Below are positions 10,723-19,185 of a stretch of 64,000 bases of DNA, piece by piece. The stretch covers positions 124,001 to 188,000 of the forward strand of contig NZ_JYCN01000028.1 in NCBI RefSeq assembly GCF_000876655.1, in the 5' to 3' direction. This DNA is from Arthrobacter sp. SPG23. GTDB taxonomy: Bacteria > Actinomycetota > Actinomycetes > Actinomycetales > Micrococcaceae. Both the position numbers and the translations under genes were made by a program. The notes beneath the pieces are model-generated. The model had not been told where the DNA came from, made no database searches, and saw only the letters and a list, made by a program, of their open reading frames with translations. Position 1 is the first letter of the stretch, and the number at the start of each line of letters is the position of its first letter.

Positions 10723-12102
10723 TCAGAGCCGGACTGTCTGGAGATCGTTGTTCTTGGGTTCCCGGGTGAGCAGGATGAAGACGATCGACACCACGGACAT
10801 GATGGCCAGGTACCAGACCACCGACCCGGTGTTTTGGCCGGAATCCTTGAAGATCTGCGCCACGATGCCGGGCGTGAAGCCCGCGCCGAGCAGGGTTGCC
10901 AGCTGGTAGCCCAGCGAGGCGCCCGTGTACCGCGAGGTGGTGCCGAACTGTTCGGAAACGAACGCCGCGAGCGGGCCGAACAGCGTGGAGTGGATCATCA
11001 GGCCCACGGCGAACGCCACGAAGATCAGCATGATGTTGTTGGAGGACAGCAGCTGGAACATCGGCACGAGGTAGGCGATGAAGAGCACGAGTCCGCCCAC
11101 CATCACCGGCCGCCGGCCCAGCTTGTCTGAGAGCCTTCCGCCCAACACCACAAAGACGATGGAGACCAGGGAGGCTGCGGCGTAGGCGTAGAGCACGCCC
11201 TGTCGGTCGGCACCCTTGGAGACGGCGAAGGTCACCGCGAACGTTGCCAGCACCACCTGTAATGCGAAGCCCGCGGCCCCGGCCAGCATGGTGAAGATCA
11301 GCGTCTTGGGCCGGCGGAGCACCTGGAGGAGGGGTATTTCACGGCGGACCGGGGCGGTGCCGCCCGTTCCGTTTGTGCCTTCCGCCCGCGCACCTTCGGC
11401 CTGTTCGCGCTTTTCCTGCTCGAGGGCGGCCTTGAAGATGGGGCTCTCGGAGACCTTGAGGCGGACGAACATGCCCACGCCCAGCAGCACGAAGGAGAGC
11501 AGGAAGGGAACCCGCCAGCCCCAGGCGAGGAACTGGTCGTTCGGCAGTGATGAGAACGCGCCCATGATGAACGTGCCCAGCACAGCGCCGGTCGGGGCAC
11601 CGGCGTTTACGAACGACGCCGCGAAGCCGCGTTTGCCGGACTCCGAGTGTTCCAGCGCCATCAGGGCGGCACCGCCCCATTCACCGCCGACGGCAATGCC
11701 CTGGAAGACGCGCAGGACCACCAGCATGACGGCGCCCCACGGCCCCGCCACGGAGGCGTCCGGGACCAGGCCGATCAGGGTGGAGGCCACGCCCATGACC
11801 AGCATGGACACGATGAGCATCCCCTTGCGGCCCAGCTTGTCGCCGAAGTGGCCGAAGATGATCCCGCCGAGCGGGCGTGCCACGTAGCCGGCGGCGAAGG
11901 TGCCGTAGGCGGCCACCACGCCTACCCAGTCGTCCATCCCGGAGAAGAACACCTTGGGGAAGACGACGGCGGCAGCCGTGGCGTAGAGGAGGAAGTCGTA
12001 GTACTCGATGGTGCTGCCCAGATAACTGGAGGCGATGACCGTGCGCGCTTCCTTGCGGCGTTCGGCCGTGCCCATGGCTTGAAGCTGAGTGAGTCCAGAC
12101 AT
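10723..12102 (-). CDS. MHS family MFS transporter (metabolite/H+ symporter)
   Basis: A 459-residue MFS protein with 12 hydrophobic segments. Metabolite:H+ symporter features are the N-terminal S-Y-L-G-S-T-I-E-Y-Y-D-F, the G-H-F-G-D-K-L-G-R-K motif after segment 2, and G-G-E-W-G-G-A. Relatives import carboxylates such as shikimate, dicarboxylates or aromatic acids. ATG 12102 is preferred because AAAGGA lies 6 nt upstream; a TTG at 12129 would put that site inside the gene. Lying between MaoC and the acyl-CoA ligase, it probably imports the acid activated by the ligase. Confidence 0.9.
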   Translation of the reverse strand: MSGLTQLQAMGTAERRKEARTVIASSYLGSTIEYYDFLLYATAAAVVFPKVFFSGMDDWVGVVAAYGTFAAGYVARPLGGIIFGHFGDKLGRKGMLIVSMLVMGVASTLIGLVPDASVAGPWGAVMLVVLRVFQGIAVGGEWGGAALMALEHSESGKRGFAASFVNAGAPTGAVLGTFIMGAFSSLPNDQFLAWGWRVPFLLSFVLLGVGMFVRLKVSESPIFKAALEQEKREQAEGARAEGTNGTGGTAPVRREIPLLQVLRRPKTLIFTMLAGAAGFALQVVLATFAVTFAVSKGADRQGVLYAYAAASLVSIVFVVLGGRLSDKLGRRPVMVGGLVLFIAYLVPMFQLLSSNNIMLIFVAFAVGLMIHSTLFGPLAAFVSEQFGTTSRYTGASLGYQLATLLGAGFTPGIVAQIFKDSGQNTGSVVWYLAIMSVVSIVFILLTREPKNNDLQTVRL

Positions 12103-12151
12103 GGCTGTTCCTTTAGGACAGAGGGACAAAAGGGGGTGTGTTACGTGATGC

Positions 12152-12607
12152 TTACTTGTAGAAGCGGGCCAGGAATTCGGCCACGACGGCGGGGCGCTCC
12201 TGGCCCTCGATCTCGATGGTGTTGGACACCTTGATCTGGGCGCCGCCCTTGACCTCGGTGACTTCGGCGATGGTGGCCCGCATGCGGATCCGCGAGCCCA
12301 CCTTCACCGGCGAGGTGAAGCGGACCTTGTTCAGGCCGTAGTTCACCTTGGTGGTGACGCCGTCGACGTCGAACAGCTCGCCCCAGAACGGGATGATCAG
12401 GGAGAGCGTGAGGAAGCCGTGGGCGATCGGGGCGCCGAACGGGCCGTCTTTGGCGCGCTCCGGATCCACGTGGATCCACTGGTCGTCGCCCGTGGCGTCG
12501 GCGAACTTGTTGATCTGTTCCTGCGTGATTTCGCGGTATTCGGTCACGCCGAGGTCGGTTCCGGCGAGGGTGAGCAGTTTGTCGAAGTCGACGACGAGAT
12601 TGGGCAT
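12152..12607 (-). CDS. MaoC family (R)-specific enoyl-CoA hydratase
   Basis: A 151-residue single hot-dog protein. The catalytic Asp/His segment F-A-D-A-T-G-D-D-Q-W-I-H, then G-P-F-G-A-P-I-A-H-G-F-L-T-L, match MaoC-like (R)-hydratases, which add water to trans-2-enoyl-CoA. AGGAGG precedes the ATG. In the operon it would act after the acyl-CoA dehydrogenase and before the SDR, giving a beta-oxidation-like sequence. Confidence 0.9.
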   Translation of the reverse strand: MPNLVVDFDKLLTLAGTDLGVTEYREITQEQINKFADATGDDQWIHVDPERAKDGPFGAPIAHGFLTLSLIIPFWGELFDVDGVTTKVNYGLNKVRFTSPVKVGSRIRMRATIAEVTEVKGGAQIKVSNTIEIEGQERPAVVAEFLARFYK

Positions 12608-12736
12608 GTGAGCCTCCTGGTGTTGTTTTTGGAGTTGCGGAAGTACGACGCCGGTGCAGTGCTGCCGCCGTCGGGTTTCGGTTGCTGTTTGGTTCAGTTG
12701 TCGCTGTTCAGTAAGCGCAGTCCGGTTGGTGCCGCG

Positions 12737-13969
12737 TTAGCGGGTGAAGGCGCTTTCGCCGGTCAGGGCCCGGCCCACGATGAGCGCGTTGATTTCGTGG
12801 GTGCCTTCGTAGGAGTAGACTGCTTCGGCGTCGGCATGGAAGCGGGCCACGTCCGTTTCCAGGGTGATGCCGTTGCCGCCCACCACTTCGCGGGCAAGCG
12901 CCACGGTTTCGCGCATCAGCAGGGACGTCTGCATCTTGGCCAGGGCGGAGTCCTGGTCGCGGTAGATGCCCTTGGACTGCTGTTCGGTCAGCCGGACCAC
13001 CAGGGACAGGGAGGACGTGAGGTTTCCTAGCATGCGGGCCAGTTTTTCCTGGACCAGCTGGAAGGATCCCAGCTGGCGGCCGAACTGCCGGCGTTCCGTC
13101 ACATAGCGCAGGGCGGCTTCGAACGCACCGGCCTGGATGCCGGTGGCGATCCAGGCGACGTCCGAACGCATGGCCCGGAGCATCGCTGCCACATCCTTGA
13201 AGGAGTTCACGTTGTGCAGCCGCATGGATTCCGGCACGCGGACACCGTCCAGGGTGATGTGGGCGTTCTGCATCATCCGCAGCGCGGTCTTGCGGTGGAT
13301 CTTCTCCAGCGTCACGCCGTCCGCCTCGCGGTCCACCAGGAAGGCTTTCACCTGGCCGTCTTCCTGGTCCCGGGCGAAGACCGCCAGCACGTCAGCGCTG
13401 ACTGCTCCGCCGATCCAGCGCTTGGCGCCGTTCAGGACCCATGATTCCCCGTCCCTGCGGGCGGTGGTGGACAGTCCGCCGGCGATGTCCGAACCGGAGT
13501 CCGGTTCGGTGAGGGAGAAGACGCCCTTGAGGGAGAAGTCGATGACCTTCGGCATCCATTCGGCCTGCTGCTCCGGTGAGGCCCCCACCCGGATGGCCGT
13601 GCGGAAGAGCCCGGCCTGGGACGTGTACCAGGTGGCCAGCGAGGCGTCAGTGCGGGCCAGTTCGAAGATCCGGAAGCCCTGGTAGATGCCGCGGGCCTGG
13701 TGGCGGTCGGTACCAGGACCACCGGTCAGTTCCGCCGGTTCCATCAGGTCCAGGTCGATCAGCGGCTGCGCCAGTTGGGTAGGGAACTCGCCACGCTCCC
13801 AGTAATCGGCCAGCAGGGGCTGCGCCTCCCGGTCCAGGAAGCTCCGCAGCCTGCCCAGCACGCGGCGCTCGTCCGCCGTGAGGAGGGACTCGGCGTCGTA
13901 ATAGTCGCAGACGCCGTAGAGCCGGGTCTTTTCGGCAGAAGGGGTCTGCTCAGCGGTGGTGACGCTCAT
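12737..13969 (-). CDS. Acyl-CoA dehydrogenase
   Basis: A 410-residue FAD flavoenzyme. F-S-L-T-E-P-D-S-G-S-D-I-A-G is the family's first signature. R-R-Q-F-G-R-Q-L-G-S-F-Q and the C-terminal Y-E-G-T-H-E-I-N-A-L, with its conserved glutamate, are also present. The Y-E-G-T-H-E region resembles glutaryl-CoA dehydrogenase-like members, so a dicarboxyl or branched acyl-CoA is possible. The same frame extends upstream opposite the amidohydrolase, but ATG 13969, one base after the amidohydrolase stop, is the natural start. It should oxidise the acyl-CoA made by the ligase. Confidence 0.92.
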   Translation of the reverse strand: MSVTTAEQTPSAEKTRLYGVCDYYDAESLLTADERRVLGRLRSFLDREAQPLLADYWERGEFPTQLAQPLIDLDLMEPAELTGGPGTDRHQARGIYQGFRIFELARTDASLATWYTSQAGLFRTAIRVGASPEQQAEWMPKVIDFSLKGVFSLTEPDSGSDIAGGLSTTARRDGESWVLNGAKRWIGGAVSADVLAVFARDQEDGQVKAFLVDREADGVTLEKIHRKTALRMMQNAHITLDGVRVPESMRLHNVNSFKDVAAMLRAMRSDVAWIATGIQAGAFEAALRYVTERRQFGRQLGSFQLVQEKLARMLGNLTSSLSLVVRLTEQQSKGIYRDQDSALAKMQTSLLMRETVALAREVVGGNGITLETDVARFHADAEAVYSYEGTHEINALIVGRALTGESAFTR

Positions 13970-13970
13970 C

Positions 13971-14864
13971 TCAGCCGTCCAGTCCGAGCAGGCGCACTGC
14001 GTTGTGCTTGAGGATTTTGGGCCGGACCTCGTCCTTGAGCGGCAGGTCCGCGAACGCGGCCAGCCATTTCTGCGGCGTGATGAGCGGGAAGTCGGTGCCG
14101 AACAGGACCTTGTCCTGGAGTACTGAATTGGACATGCGCACCAGCGACTCCGGGAAGTACTTGGGCGACCAGCCGGAGAGGTCGATGAACACGTTGGCCT
14201 TGTGCGTGGCGATGGAGTTTGCCTCGTCCTGCCATGGCACGGACGGGTGGGCCATGATGATCTGCAGTTCCGGGAAGTCTGCGGCCACGGCGTCCAGCAG
14301 GAGCGGGTTGGAGTAGGCCAGCTTGATGCCGTACCCGCCGGGAAGGCCGGCGCCCATGCCGTTCTGGCCGGTGTGGAAGATGGCGGGCAGGCCCAGTTCC
14401 TGAAGTGTTTCCCACAACGGGTAGAACTGTTCGTTCGAGGGGTCGAAGCCCTGCAGGCTGGGATGGAACTTGAAGCCGCGGGCGCCCAGGTCCACGGCCT
14501 GGCGCTTGGCACCCTGGATGGCCTCGGCCCCGGTGCGCGGATCCACGCTGCCGAACGGGATCAGCACGTCATTGTTCCGGGCGGCGCCAGCGATCAGGTC
14601 CTCGATGCTGTTTGGTTCGTGCTTGAGCTGGGTCCGCGCGTCCACGGTGAATACGACGGCGGCCATGTTCAGTTCCCGGTAGACCTCGGCGATGCGGTCC
14701 AGCGACGGTGTGCGGTCCTCGGACTTGAAGTACTTTGCCGAGGCCTCGGTGAGTGCCGGCGGGAGCGACTCGTGGCCGTGGCCGTCCACTTCGAGGTGGA
14801 CGTGCATGTCGATCGCATCCAGCGTGGCGGCGTCGATGCCAAGCTCGTAGCGGATGGCGGCCAT
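13971..14864 (-). CDS. Amidohydrolase family protein (ACMSD/resorcylate-decarboxylase-like)
   Basis: A 297-residue TIM-barrel metal enzyme of amidohydrolase group 2. It has the metal motif D-M-H-V-H-L near residue 20, G-F-K-F-H-P-S, F-H-T-G-Q, M-A-H-P-S, and the late aspartate in F-G-T-D-F-P. Relatives include ACMS decarboxylase and gamma-resorcylate decarboxylase, so a C-C lyase or ring-opening step is possible. It is translationally linked to its neighbours (1 bp before the dehydrogenase, 2 bp after the SDR), so it belongs to the same pathway. An amidohydrolase in a CoA-thioester operon is unusual. Confidence 0.85.
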   Translation of the reverse strand: MAAIRYELGIDAATLDAIDMHVHLEVDGHGHESLPPALTEASAKYFKSEDRTPSLDRIAEVYRELNMAAVVFTVDARTQLKHEPNSIEDLIAGAARNNDVLIPFGSVDPRTGAEAIQGAKRQAVDLGARGFKFHPSLQGFDPSNEQFYPLWETLQELGLPAIFHTGQNGMGAGLPGGYGIKLAYSNPLLLDAVAADFPELQIIMAHPSVPWQDEANSIATHKANVFIDLSGWSPKYFPESLVRMSNSVLQDKVLFGTDFPLITPQKWLAAFADLPLKDEVRPKILKHNAVRLLGLDG

Positions 14865-14866
14865 GG

Positions 14867-15820
14867 CTAGCCCACCTTCACGGGCGCTGCGGCAGGCTGC
14901 GCCTCCGGCTTCAGGTTGTCGGGCAGCGGCAGGAATTCCTCGCCCACGCTCTGCAGCTTGCCGCCGAAGAGCGGGCCGAAGTTCTCCACGAGGTCCTCGT
15001 AACGCCAGCCGCCCTCGCGGTATTCGGTGGCCGCGGCCTCGGGGTGGGTCCAGAGCTGAAGACGGTCGCCGCCCGCACCAATCGCCTGGCCGGTAATGCC
15101 GGCCGCCGCATCGGAGGCGAGGAACGCGACCAGCCCGGAGACGTCGTCGGCCGTTCCGAAACCGAGCTCGTGGCGGAAGAAGGCCGGCATGGCCTCCCCG
15201 CGTTCGTCCGCCTCCACCGCTTTCTGGAAGTACGGGACAGTCTTGGTCATGGCCGTGGCCGCCACCGGGATGACGGCGTTGGCGGTCACCCCGGCCTTCT
15301 TCATTTCCAGCGCCCAGGTGCGGACCATGCCCACGATGCCGGCCTTGGCAGCGGCGTAGTTGGTCTGGCCGAAGTTGCCGCGCTGCCCGGTGGGCGAGCC
15401 GATGGTGATGATGCGGCCGGCGATTCCGTTCTCCTTGAAGTACGCGAACGCTTCGCGGACGCAGGTGAAGGTGCCGCGGAGGTGGACGTTGATGACGGCG
15501 TCGAAGTCCTCGTCGGTCATCTTCAGCAGGCTCTTGTCCCGAAGGATGCCGGCGTTGGTGACCAGGATGTCGAAGCGGCCGAACTCCGTAACGGCCGCCT
15601 GCACCAGCTGCTTGGCAACTTCCGTGCTGCCGACGGGAGCGACGACGGCGGCGGCCTTCCCGCCGTCGGCCTCGATGGTCCGGACCACGTCTGCAGCCAC
15701 TTCGGCGTCGACGTCATTGATGACGACGGCGGCGCCCTGCCGGGCCAGTTCCCTGGCGTAGGCGAGGCCGAGGCCCCGGCCGCTTCCGGTGACGATTGCT
15801 ACTTTGCCTGACAGGCTCAT
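14867..15820 (-). CDS. SDR family oxidoreductase (3-hydroxyacyl-CoA dehydrogenase-like)
   Basis: A 317-residue classical short-chain dehydrogenase. It has the cofactor motif T-G-S-G-R-G-L-G near residue 12, N-A-G-I, and the active-site S...Y-A-A-A-K. Residues 250-317 extend past a typical 250-residue SDR, as in the (3R)-hydroxyacyl-CoA dehydrogenase domain of multifunctional beta-oxidation proteins. This fits with the (R)-specific MaoC hydratase. It is the first gene of the leftward operon, starting about 80 bp from a palindrome probably bound by the divergent MarR protein. Confidence 0.88.
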   Translation of the reverse strand: MSLSGKVAIVTGSGRGLGLAYARELARQGAAVVINDVDAEVAADVVRTIEADGGKAAAVVAPVGSTEVAKQLVQAAVTEFGRFDILVTNAGILRDKSLLKMTDEDFDAVINVHLRGTFTCVREAFAYFKENGIAGRIITIGSPTGQRGNFGQTNYAAAKAGIVGMVRTWALEMKKAGVTANAVIPVAATAMTKTVPYFQKAVEADERGEAMPAFFRHELGFGTADDVSGLVAFLASDAAAGITGQAIGAGGDRLQLWTHPEAAATEYREGGWRYEDLVENFGPLFGGKLQSVGEEFLPLPDNLKPEAQPAAAPVKVG

Positions 15821-15897
15821 GGCTGCTCCTTTGCTAGCTGACCTTGTGCATCCCGGCCATCAACGTGGGATGCTGTTCTGTATCCATGAAATTACGT

Positions 15898-15918
15898 ATA
15901 GTTGAAAATGTCAACGAT
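15898..15918. promoter_or_regulatory. Palindromic operator between SDR operon and MarR gene
   Basis: ATAGTTGA-AAATG-TCAACGAT is an inverted repeat with 7 of 8 positions matching (GTTGA/TCAAC perfect). It lies 28 bp upstream of the MarR start in the divergent promoter region, as expected for autoregulation and operon control. Confidence 0.65.
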
Positions 15919-15945
15919 TTGTTTTGAAGATTATTGGAGTGGGAC

Positions 15946-16431
15946 ATGACGATCGAGGCACAGGACGGTCAGCGGACCGAGCAGACCCACAAGCTGGTCG
16001 CCGCGTCCATCAGCCAGGACCTCGGATTTCTGCTGGCCAAGCTGCACGCCGCAGGGTCCGTTGTGAACAACAGGGCACTGGCCGAATTCGACCTCAAGGA
16101 GCGCTCGTACTCCGTCCTGATACTGGCAAACAGCGGACTGGAGCCGACGCAGCGCGAAATGGCCGACTTCCTCAGCCTGGACCCCAGCCAGATTGTGGCC
16201 CTGGTGGATGAGCTGGAGAAGCGCGGCCTGGTGGCGAGGGCGCCCGGAAAGCAGGACCGCCGGGCAAAGACCGTGACAGCAACGGCCAAGGGAGGAAAAT
16301 TGCTCGAGCAGGCCAGCGAAGCTGCACGAAAGGCTGAAGCGGAAGTCCTCGACGGCCTGCCCGCGGCGGAGTCGGCCCAGCTGAAGGCACTGCTCCGCAA
16401 AGCGCTGTGGGGTGTCGGAGCATCCGAATAG
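15946..16431 (+). CDS. MarR family transcriptional regulator of the catabolic operon
   Basis: A 161-residue winged-helix protein with D-P-S-Q-I-V-A-L-V-D-E-L-E-K as recognition helix and A-P-G-K-Q-D-R-R-A-K as wing. ATG 15946 has GGAG 6 nt upstream, preferred over an in-frame TTG at 15934. It is divergent from the SDR-led operon. By analogy with MarR regulators of aromatic and acyl-CoA catabolism, an acyl-CoA intermediate may be the ligand; this is inference. Confidence 0.9.
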   Translation: MTIEAQDGQRTEQTHKLVAASISQDLGFLLAKLHAAGSVVNNRALAEFDLKERSYSVLILANSGLEPTQREMADFLSLDPSQIVALVDELEKRGLVARAPGKQDRRAKTVTATAKGGKLLEQASEAARKAEAEVLDGLPAAESAQLKALLRKALWGVGASE

Positions 16432-16463
16432 GCCGGTCCAGTGCGCCGGGCGTCCGCGCGGGG

Positions 16464-16537
16464 CTAGTGGGCCGGGCGGGCCTAGTGGGCCGGGGCGTCC
16501 GGGCGGCGCCTAGTGGGCCGGGGCGTCCGGGCGGCGC
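16464..16537. repeat. Tandem 28-bp repeat carrying a stop codon
   Basis: Two exact 28-bp units, 16482-16509 and 16510-16537, each starting CTAGTGGGCC, are preceded by a partial unit at 16464-16481. On the minus strand each full unit encodes the same nine C-terminal codons and TAG stop of the small gene ending at 16510, so the gene end has been duplicated in tandem. Confidence 0.9.
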
Positions 16538-16764
16538 CGCCCTTTATGCCCGGCCTCTTTCCGGCGCGCCAGTTCGGCCATGACCACCGGCCGCACGAGG
16601 CCGGAGTGGTTGGGGCCCGGAGTGTTGCCGCTGGATGTCAAGAGGCCGGCCAGGGCCTCGAGTTCGTCGGTGGGAACGGACGACAATGAGGAGAAGGACT
16701 TGAAGACGCGCCGTTCGGCAATGCCGGCAAAGCGGCCTCTGACGCCGTGGATTTTCGGGCCCAT
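16510..16764 (-). CDS. Hypothetical protein, 84 aa, basic C-terminus
   Basis: A small basic protein I do not recognise. The N-terminus M-G-P-K-I-H-G-V-R is followed by a central helix-forming segment (L-E-A-L-A-G-L-L) and a basic tail rich in Arg, Lys and Pro. ATG 16764 has GAGGA upstream; a TTG at 16770 directly abuts that site and is less likely. The last codons and stop lie in a tandem 28-bp duplication. Short soluble protein; function unknown. Confidence 0.55.
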   Translation of the reverse strand: MGPKIHGVRGRFAGIAERRVFKSFSSLSSVPTDELEALAGLLTSSGNTPGPNHSGLVRPVVMAELARRKEAGHKGRRRPDAPAH

Positions 16765-16829
16765 GGGCAATCCTCACGGAAGAATCCGCGGGCTGCCTGC
16801 ATAACCCGAAGCCAGAATATCGCAGCCGG

Positions 16830-18143
16830 TCAATCGCGGAAAGGTTCACCCGCGGTCCGGCGGGCGGGCTTGTGGTCTGCGCCGCGCATGCGAACGGCCA
16901 CCACCACACCGGACACTCCGGTCAGGACGGCCACGACGACGGCTGCCGCAGGGATGCCGTATGCGTCGGCAATGATTCCGGACAGCAGGGCGCCCACGGC
17001 AAAGCCGCCGTCGCGCCACAGCCGGTAGATCCCCACCGACCTGGCCCGCCACTCAGGGTGCGCAACGTCGCCAATGGCGGCAAGCAGCGTCGGGTAGACC
17101 ATGGCCGTGCCCGCCCCCAGCAACACCGCCGCGGCCAGCCAGGTTTCAAAGCCGGCACCAAAGGCGACCATGCCGAGCGCAATCGCCTGCACCAGCATGC
17201 CTCCTACGATCAGGGGCTTGCGCCCGATCCGGTCGGACAGCGCCCCCGTCACCAACTGTCCGGCGCCCCACACCGCCGGATACACCGCCGCAAGGATGCC
17301 GATGCGTTCAATCGTCAGCCCGGCGGCCGCAAACAGGACGGGGAAAAGACCCCAGGCCAGACCGTCGTTCAGGTTGTTCACCATGCCCGCCTGGCTGACG
17401 GAGGACAGGGACTTGTCACGGAAGCTCGTCAGGGTGAAGACCTCGCGGTTGCTCAGCTGCGCGTGGGCCCCCTCATGGACCGAGACATGGTTGGCGGCCT
17501 CGGCCCTGGCATGGTGGTGCGTTTCGCGCACAGTGAGGACTGAGAGCCCCAGGCCGACGGCGATAAAGGCGGCACCCAGCAGGAAGGGGCCGGGACGAAG
17601 CCCGTAGGTGGAGGCAATGTAGCCGGTGGCCAGGGCGGTCCCGGCGACGCCGAGGTATCCGGCCGCCTCGTTGAGGCCCATCGCCAGGCCACGGCGGGAC
17701 GGCCCCACCAGGTCCATCTTCATCATGACAGTGGTGGACCAGGTCAGTCCCTGGCTGATGCCGAGGACGATGTTGGCTGCGACGATCCACCCCCAAGTCG
17801 GCCCGAAGATCAGCATCAGCGGGACGGGCAGCGCGACCAGCCAGCCTGCCACCAGGACCGGCTTGCGCCCGTAGCGGTCCGACAGCGTTCCGGCGAAGTA
17901 GTTCGTGGCTGCCTTGGCCACGCCGAACGCCAGGATGTACGTCAAGGCGCTGGTGTAGAGGTCCAGGTGGAAGACTTCGCCGGCGAGGAGCGGCAGGACG
18001 GTCCTCTCCTGGCCCAGCGTCCCGCCGACCAGTGCGTTGACTGCCACCAGGATCATGAACTGGGCGAGATTCTGCCGCAGCCCCAGCGTTATGGCATCCC
18101 TCGTGCCGGACCGGGGTTTCGGGGCGGTGATTCCTGGGGTCAT
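16830..18143 (-). CDS. MFS transporter, partner of ArsR-rhodanese regulator
   Basis: A 437-residue major facilitator protein with 12 predicted segments. Motif A appears as G-T-L-S-D-R-Y-G-R-K-P and its C-terminal equivalent as G-A-L-S-D-R-I-G-R-K-P. A central His-rich cytoplasmic loop (E-T-H-H-H-A-R-A-E) may bind metal. ATG 18143 follows AAGGAA. The divergent gene encodes an ArsR-rhodanese protein and two palindromes lie between them, so this is probably an exporter induced by a thiophilic metalloid or reactive sulfur species. Substrate is unproven. Confidence 0.85.
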   Translation of the reverse strand: MTPGITAPKPRSGTRDAITLGLRQNLAQFMILVAVNALVGGTLGQERTVLPLLAGEVFHLDLYTSALTYILAFGVAKAATNYFAGTLSDRYGRKPVLVAGWLVALPVPLMLIFGPTWGWIVAANIVLGISQGLTWSTTVMMKMDLVGPSRRGLAMGLNEAAGYLGVAGTALATGYIASTYGLRPGPFLLGAAFIAVGLGLSVLTVRETHHHARAEAANHVSVHEGAHAQLSNREVFTLTSFRDKSLSSVSQAGMVNNLNDGLAWGLFPVLFAAAGLTIERIGILAAVYPAVWGAGQLVTGALSDRIGRKPLIVGGMLVQAIALGMVAFGAGFETWLAAAVLLGAGTAMVYPTLLAAIGDVAHPEWRARSVGIYRLWRDGGFAVGALLSGIIADAYGIPAAAVVVAVLTGVSGVVVAVRMRGADHKPARRTAGEPFRD

Positions 18144-18206
18144 GGGTCTGCATTCCTTGCTTGGGCGGGCGCTGCTTTCCACGGGGAGCTGCGCGCGGCT
18201 AGTCTG

Positions 18207-18230
18207 GCATTCCACGAAAACGTGGAATGC
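18207..18230. promoter_or_regulatory. ArsR-type operator 1
   Basis: A perfect inverted repeat, GCATTCCACG-AAAA-CGTGGAATGC, 38 bp before the ArsR-rhodanese start. It shares the ATTCCA...TGGAAT core with operator 2. Confidence 0.75.
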
Positions 18231-18234
18231 TATG

Positions 18235-18254
18235 ATTCCATTATTACATGGAAT
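18235..18254. promoter_or_regulatory. ArsR-type operator 2
   Basis: A perfect 7-bp inverted repeat, ATTCCAT-TATTAC-ATGGAAT, 4 bp from operator 1 and 13 bp before the ATG. Bound repressor would block the ribosome-binding-site-proximal promoter. Confidence 0.7.
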
Positions 18255-18267
18255 ATTGGAGGTAGGC

Positions 18268-18963
18268 ATGGGTGACCGCGCGAAGAAGGCCGCACTGTTC
18301 GAGCAGTTCGCCAAGGTAGGGAAGGCAATGGGCCACGGTAAGCGCCTGGAGCTGATCGACCTCCTGGCCCAGGGCGAACGGAGCGTCGAGTCCCTCGCTG
18401 CGGCGGCGGGTCTCGGCCTGAGCACCGCCTCGGCCCACCTGCAGGCCCTGAAGCAGGCGGGCCTGGTGGCCACCAGAAGGGACGGCGCCCGGATCTTCTA
18501 CGCCCTGGCTGGGCCGGATGTTGCCGCCTTGTACAGCCTGGTGCGCAGCGTCGCCCGCTCGCGCGTGGCCGACGTCGAACAAAAGCGCGCGGACTACCTT
18601 GGCCTCACGGGAAACGATGCCCACAGCACCGCGGGGCAGCCTGCGGAAATGACCAGGGAGGACCTTCTGGCTCAGGTCGGGGCCGGAACCGTCACCGTGC
18701 TCGACGTCCGCCCCGCGGAGGAGTATCGCGCGGCCCACATCCCCGGCGCGTTGTCGATACCGCTGGAAGAGCTCAGCAGCCGGCTCGGCGAATTGCCGCC
18801 CGACAGGGAGATTGTTGCCTACTGCCGCGGAGCCTACTGCGTGCTCGCCTACGAAGCGGTGGACTTTCTGCACTCCACGGGCCGCAGCGCCCTAAGGCTG
18901 AACGACGGCATGCTCGAATGGCGCCTGAGCGGACTGCCCGTGGACACGGGGCTGGCTGCCTAA
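18268..18963 (+). CDS. ArsR/SmtB regulator fused to rhodanese domain
   Basis: A 231-residue two-domain protein. Residues 1-100 are an ArsR winged helix (L-A-A-A-A-G-L-G-L-S-T-A-S-A-H-L-Q-A-L). Residues about 125-228 are a rhodanese domain with V-L-D-V-R-P-A-E-E-Y and the active loop C-R-G-A-Y-C, carrying two cysteines. The fusion suggests that sulfur transfer or metalloid binding at the rhodanese cysteines controls DNA binding. ATG 18268 has GGAGG 5 nt upstream; the frame's upstream extension runs through the operators and is not coding. It is divergent from the MFS transporter. Confidence 0.92.
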   Translation: MGDRAKKAALFEQFAKVGKAMGHGKRLELIDLLAQGERSVESLAAAAGLGLSTASAHLQALKQAGLVATRRDGARIFYALAGPDVAALYSLVRSVARSRVADVEQKRADYLGLTGNDAHSTAGQPAEMTREDLLAQVGAGTVTVLDVRPAEEYRAAHIPGALSIPLEELSSRLGELPPDREIVAYCRGAYCVLAYEAVDFLHSTGRSALRLNDGMLEWRLSGLPVDTGLAA

Positions 18964-19185
18964 ACAGGCGGCCCGGAACAGGCACGCGTCAGAACGCATC
19001 CTGCGACCCACGCGAAGACCGCCCGGCGCCCCATCCCACAGCGTGATTACGCCGCGGGGAAGGGCCGACGGCGACTGGGGACAGCCCGGGTCTCAGCGGG
19101 CTTTTCGCCGCCGGCCCCATAACAATTTTAGGAGATTACACCCCGCCGCGTGCGAGTGGACGCTACCCGTTTTCCCCTGGTTGGG

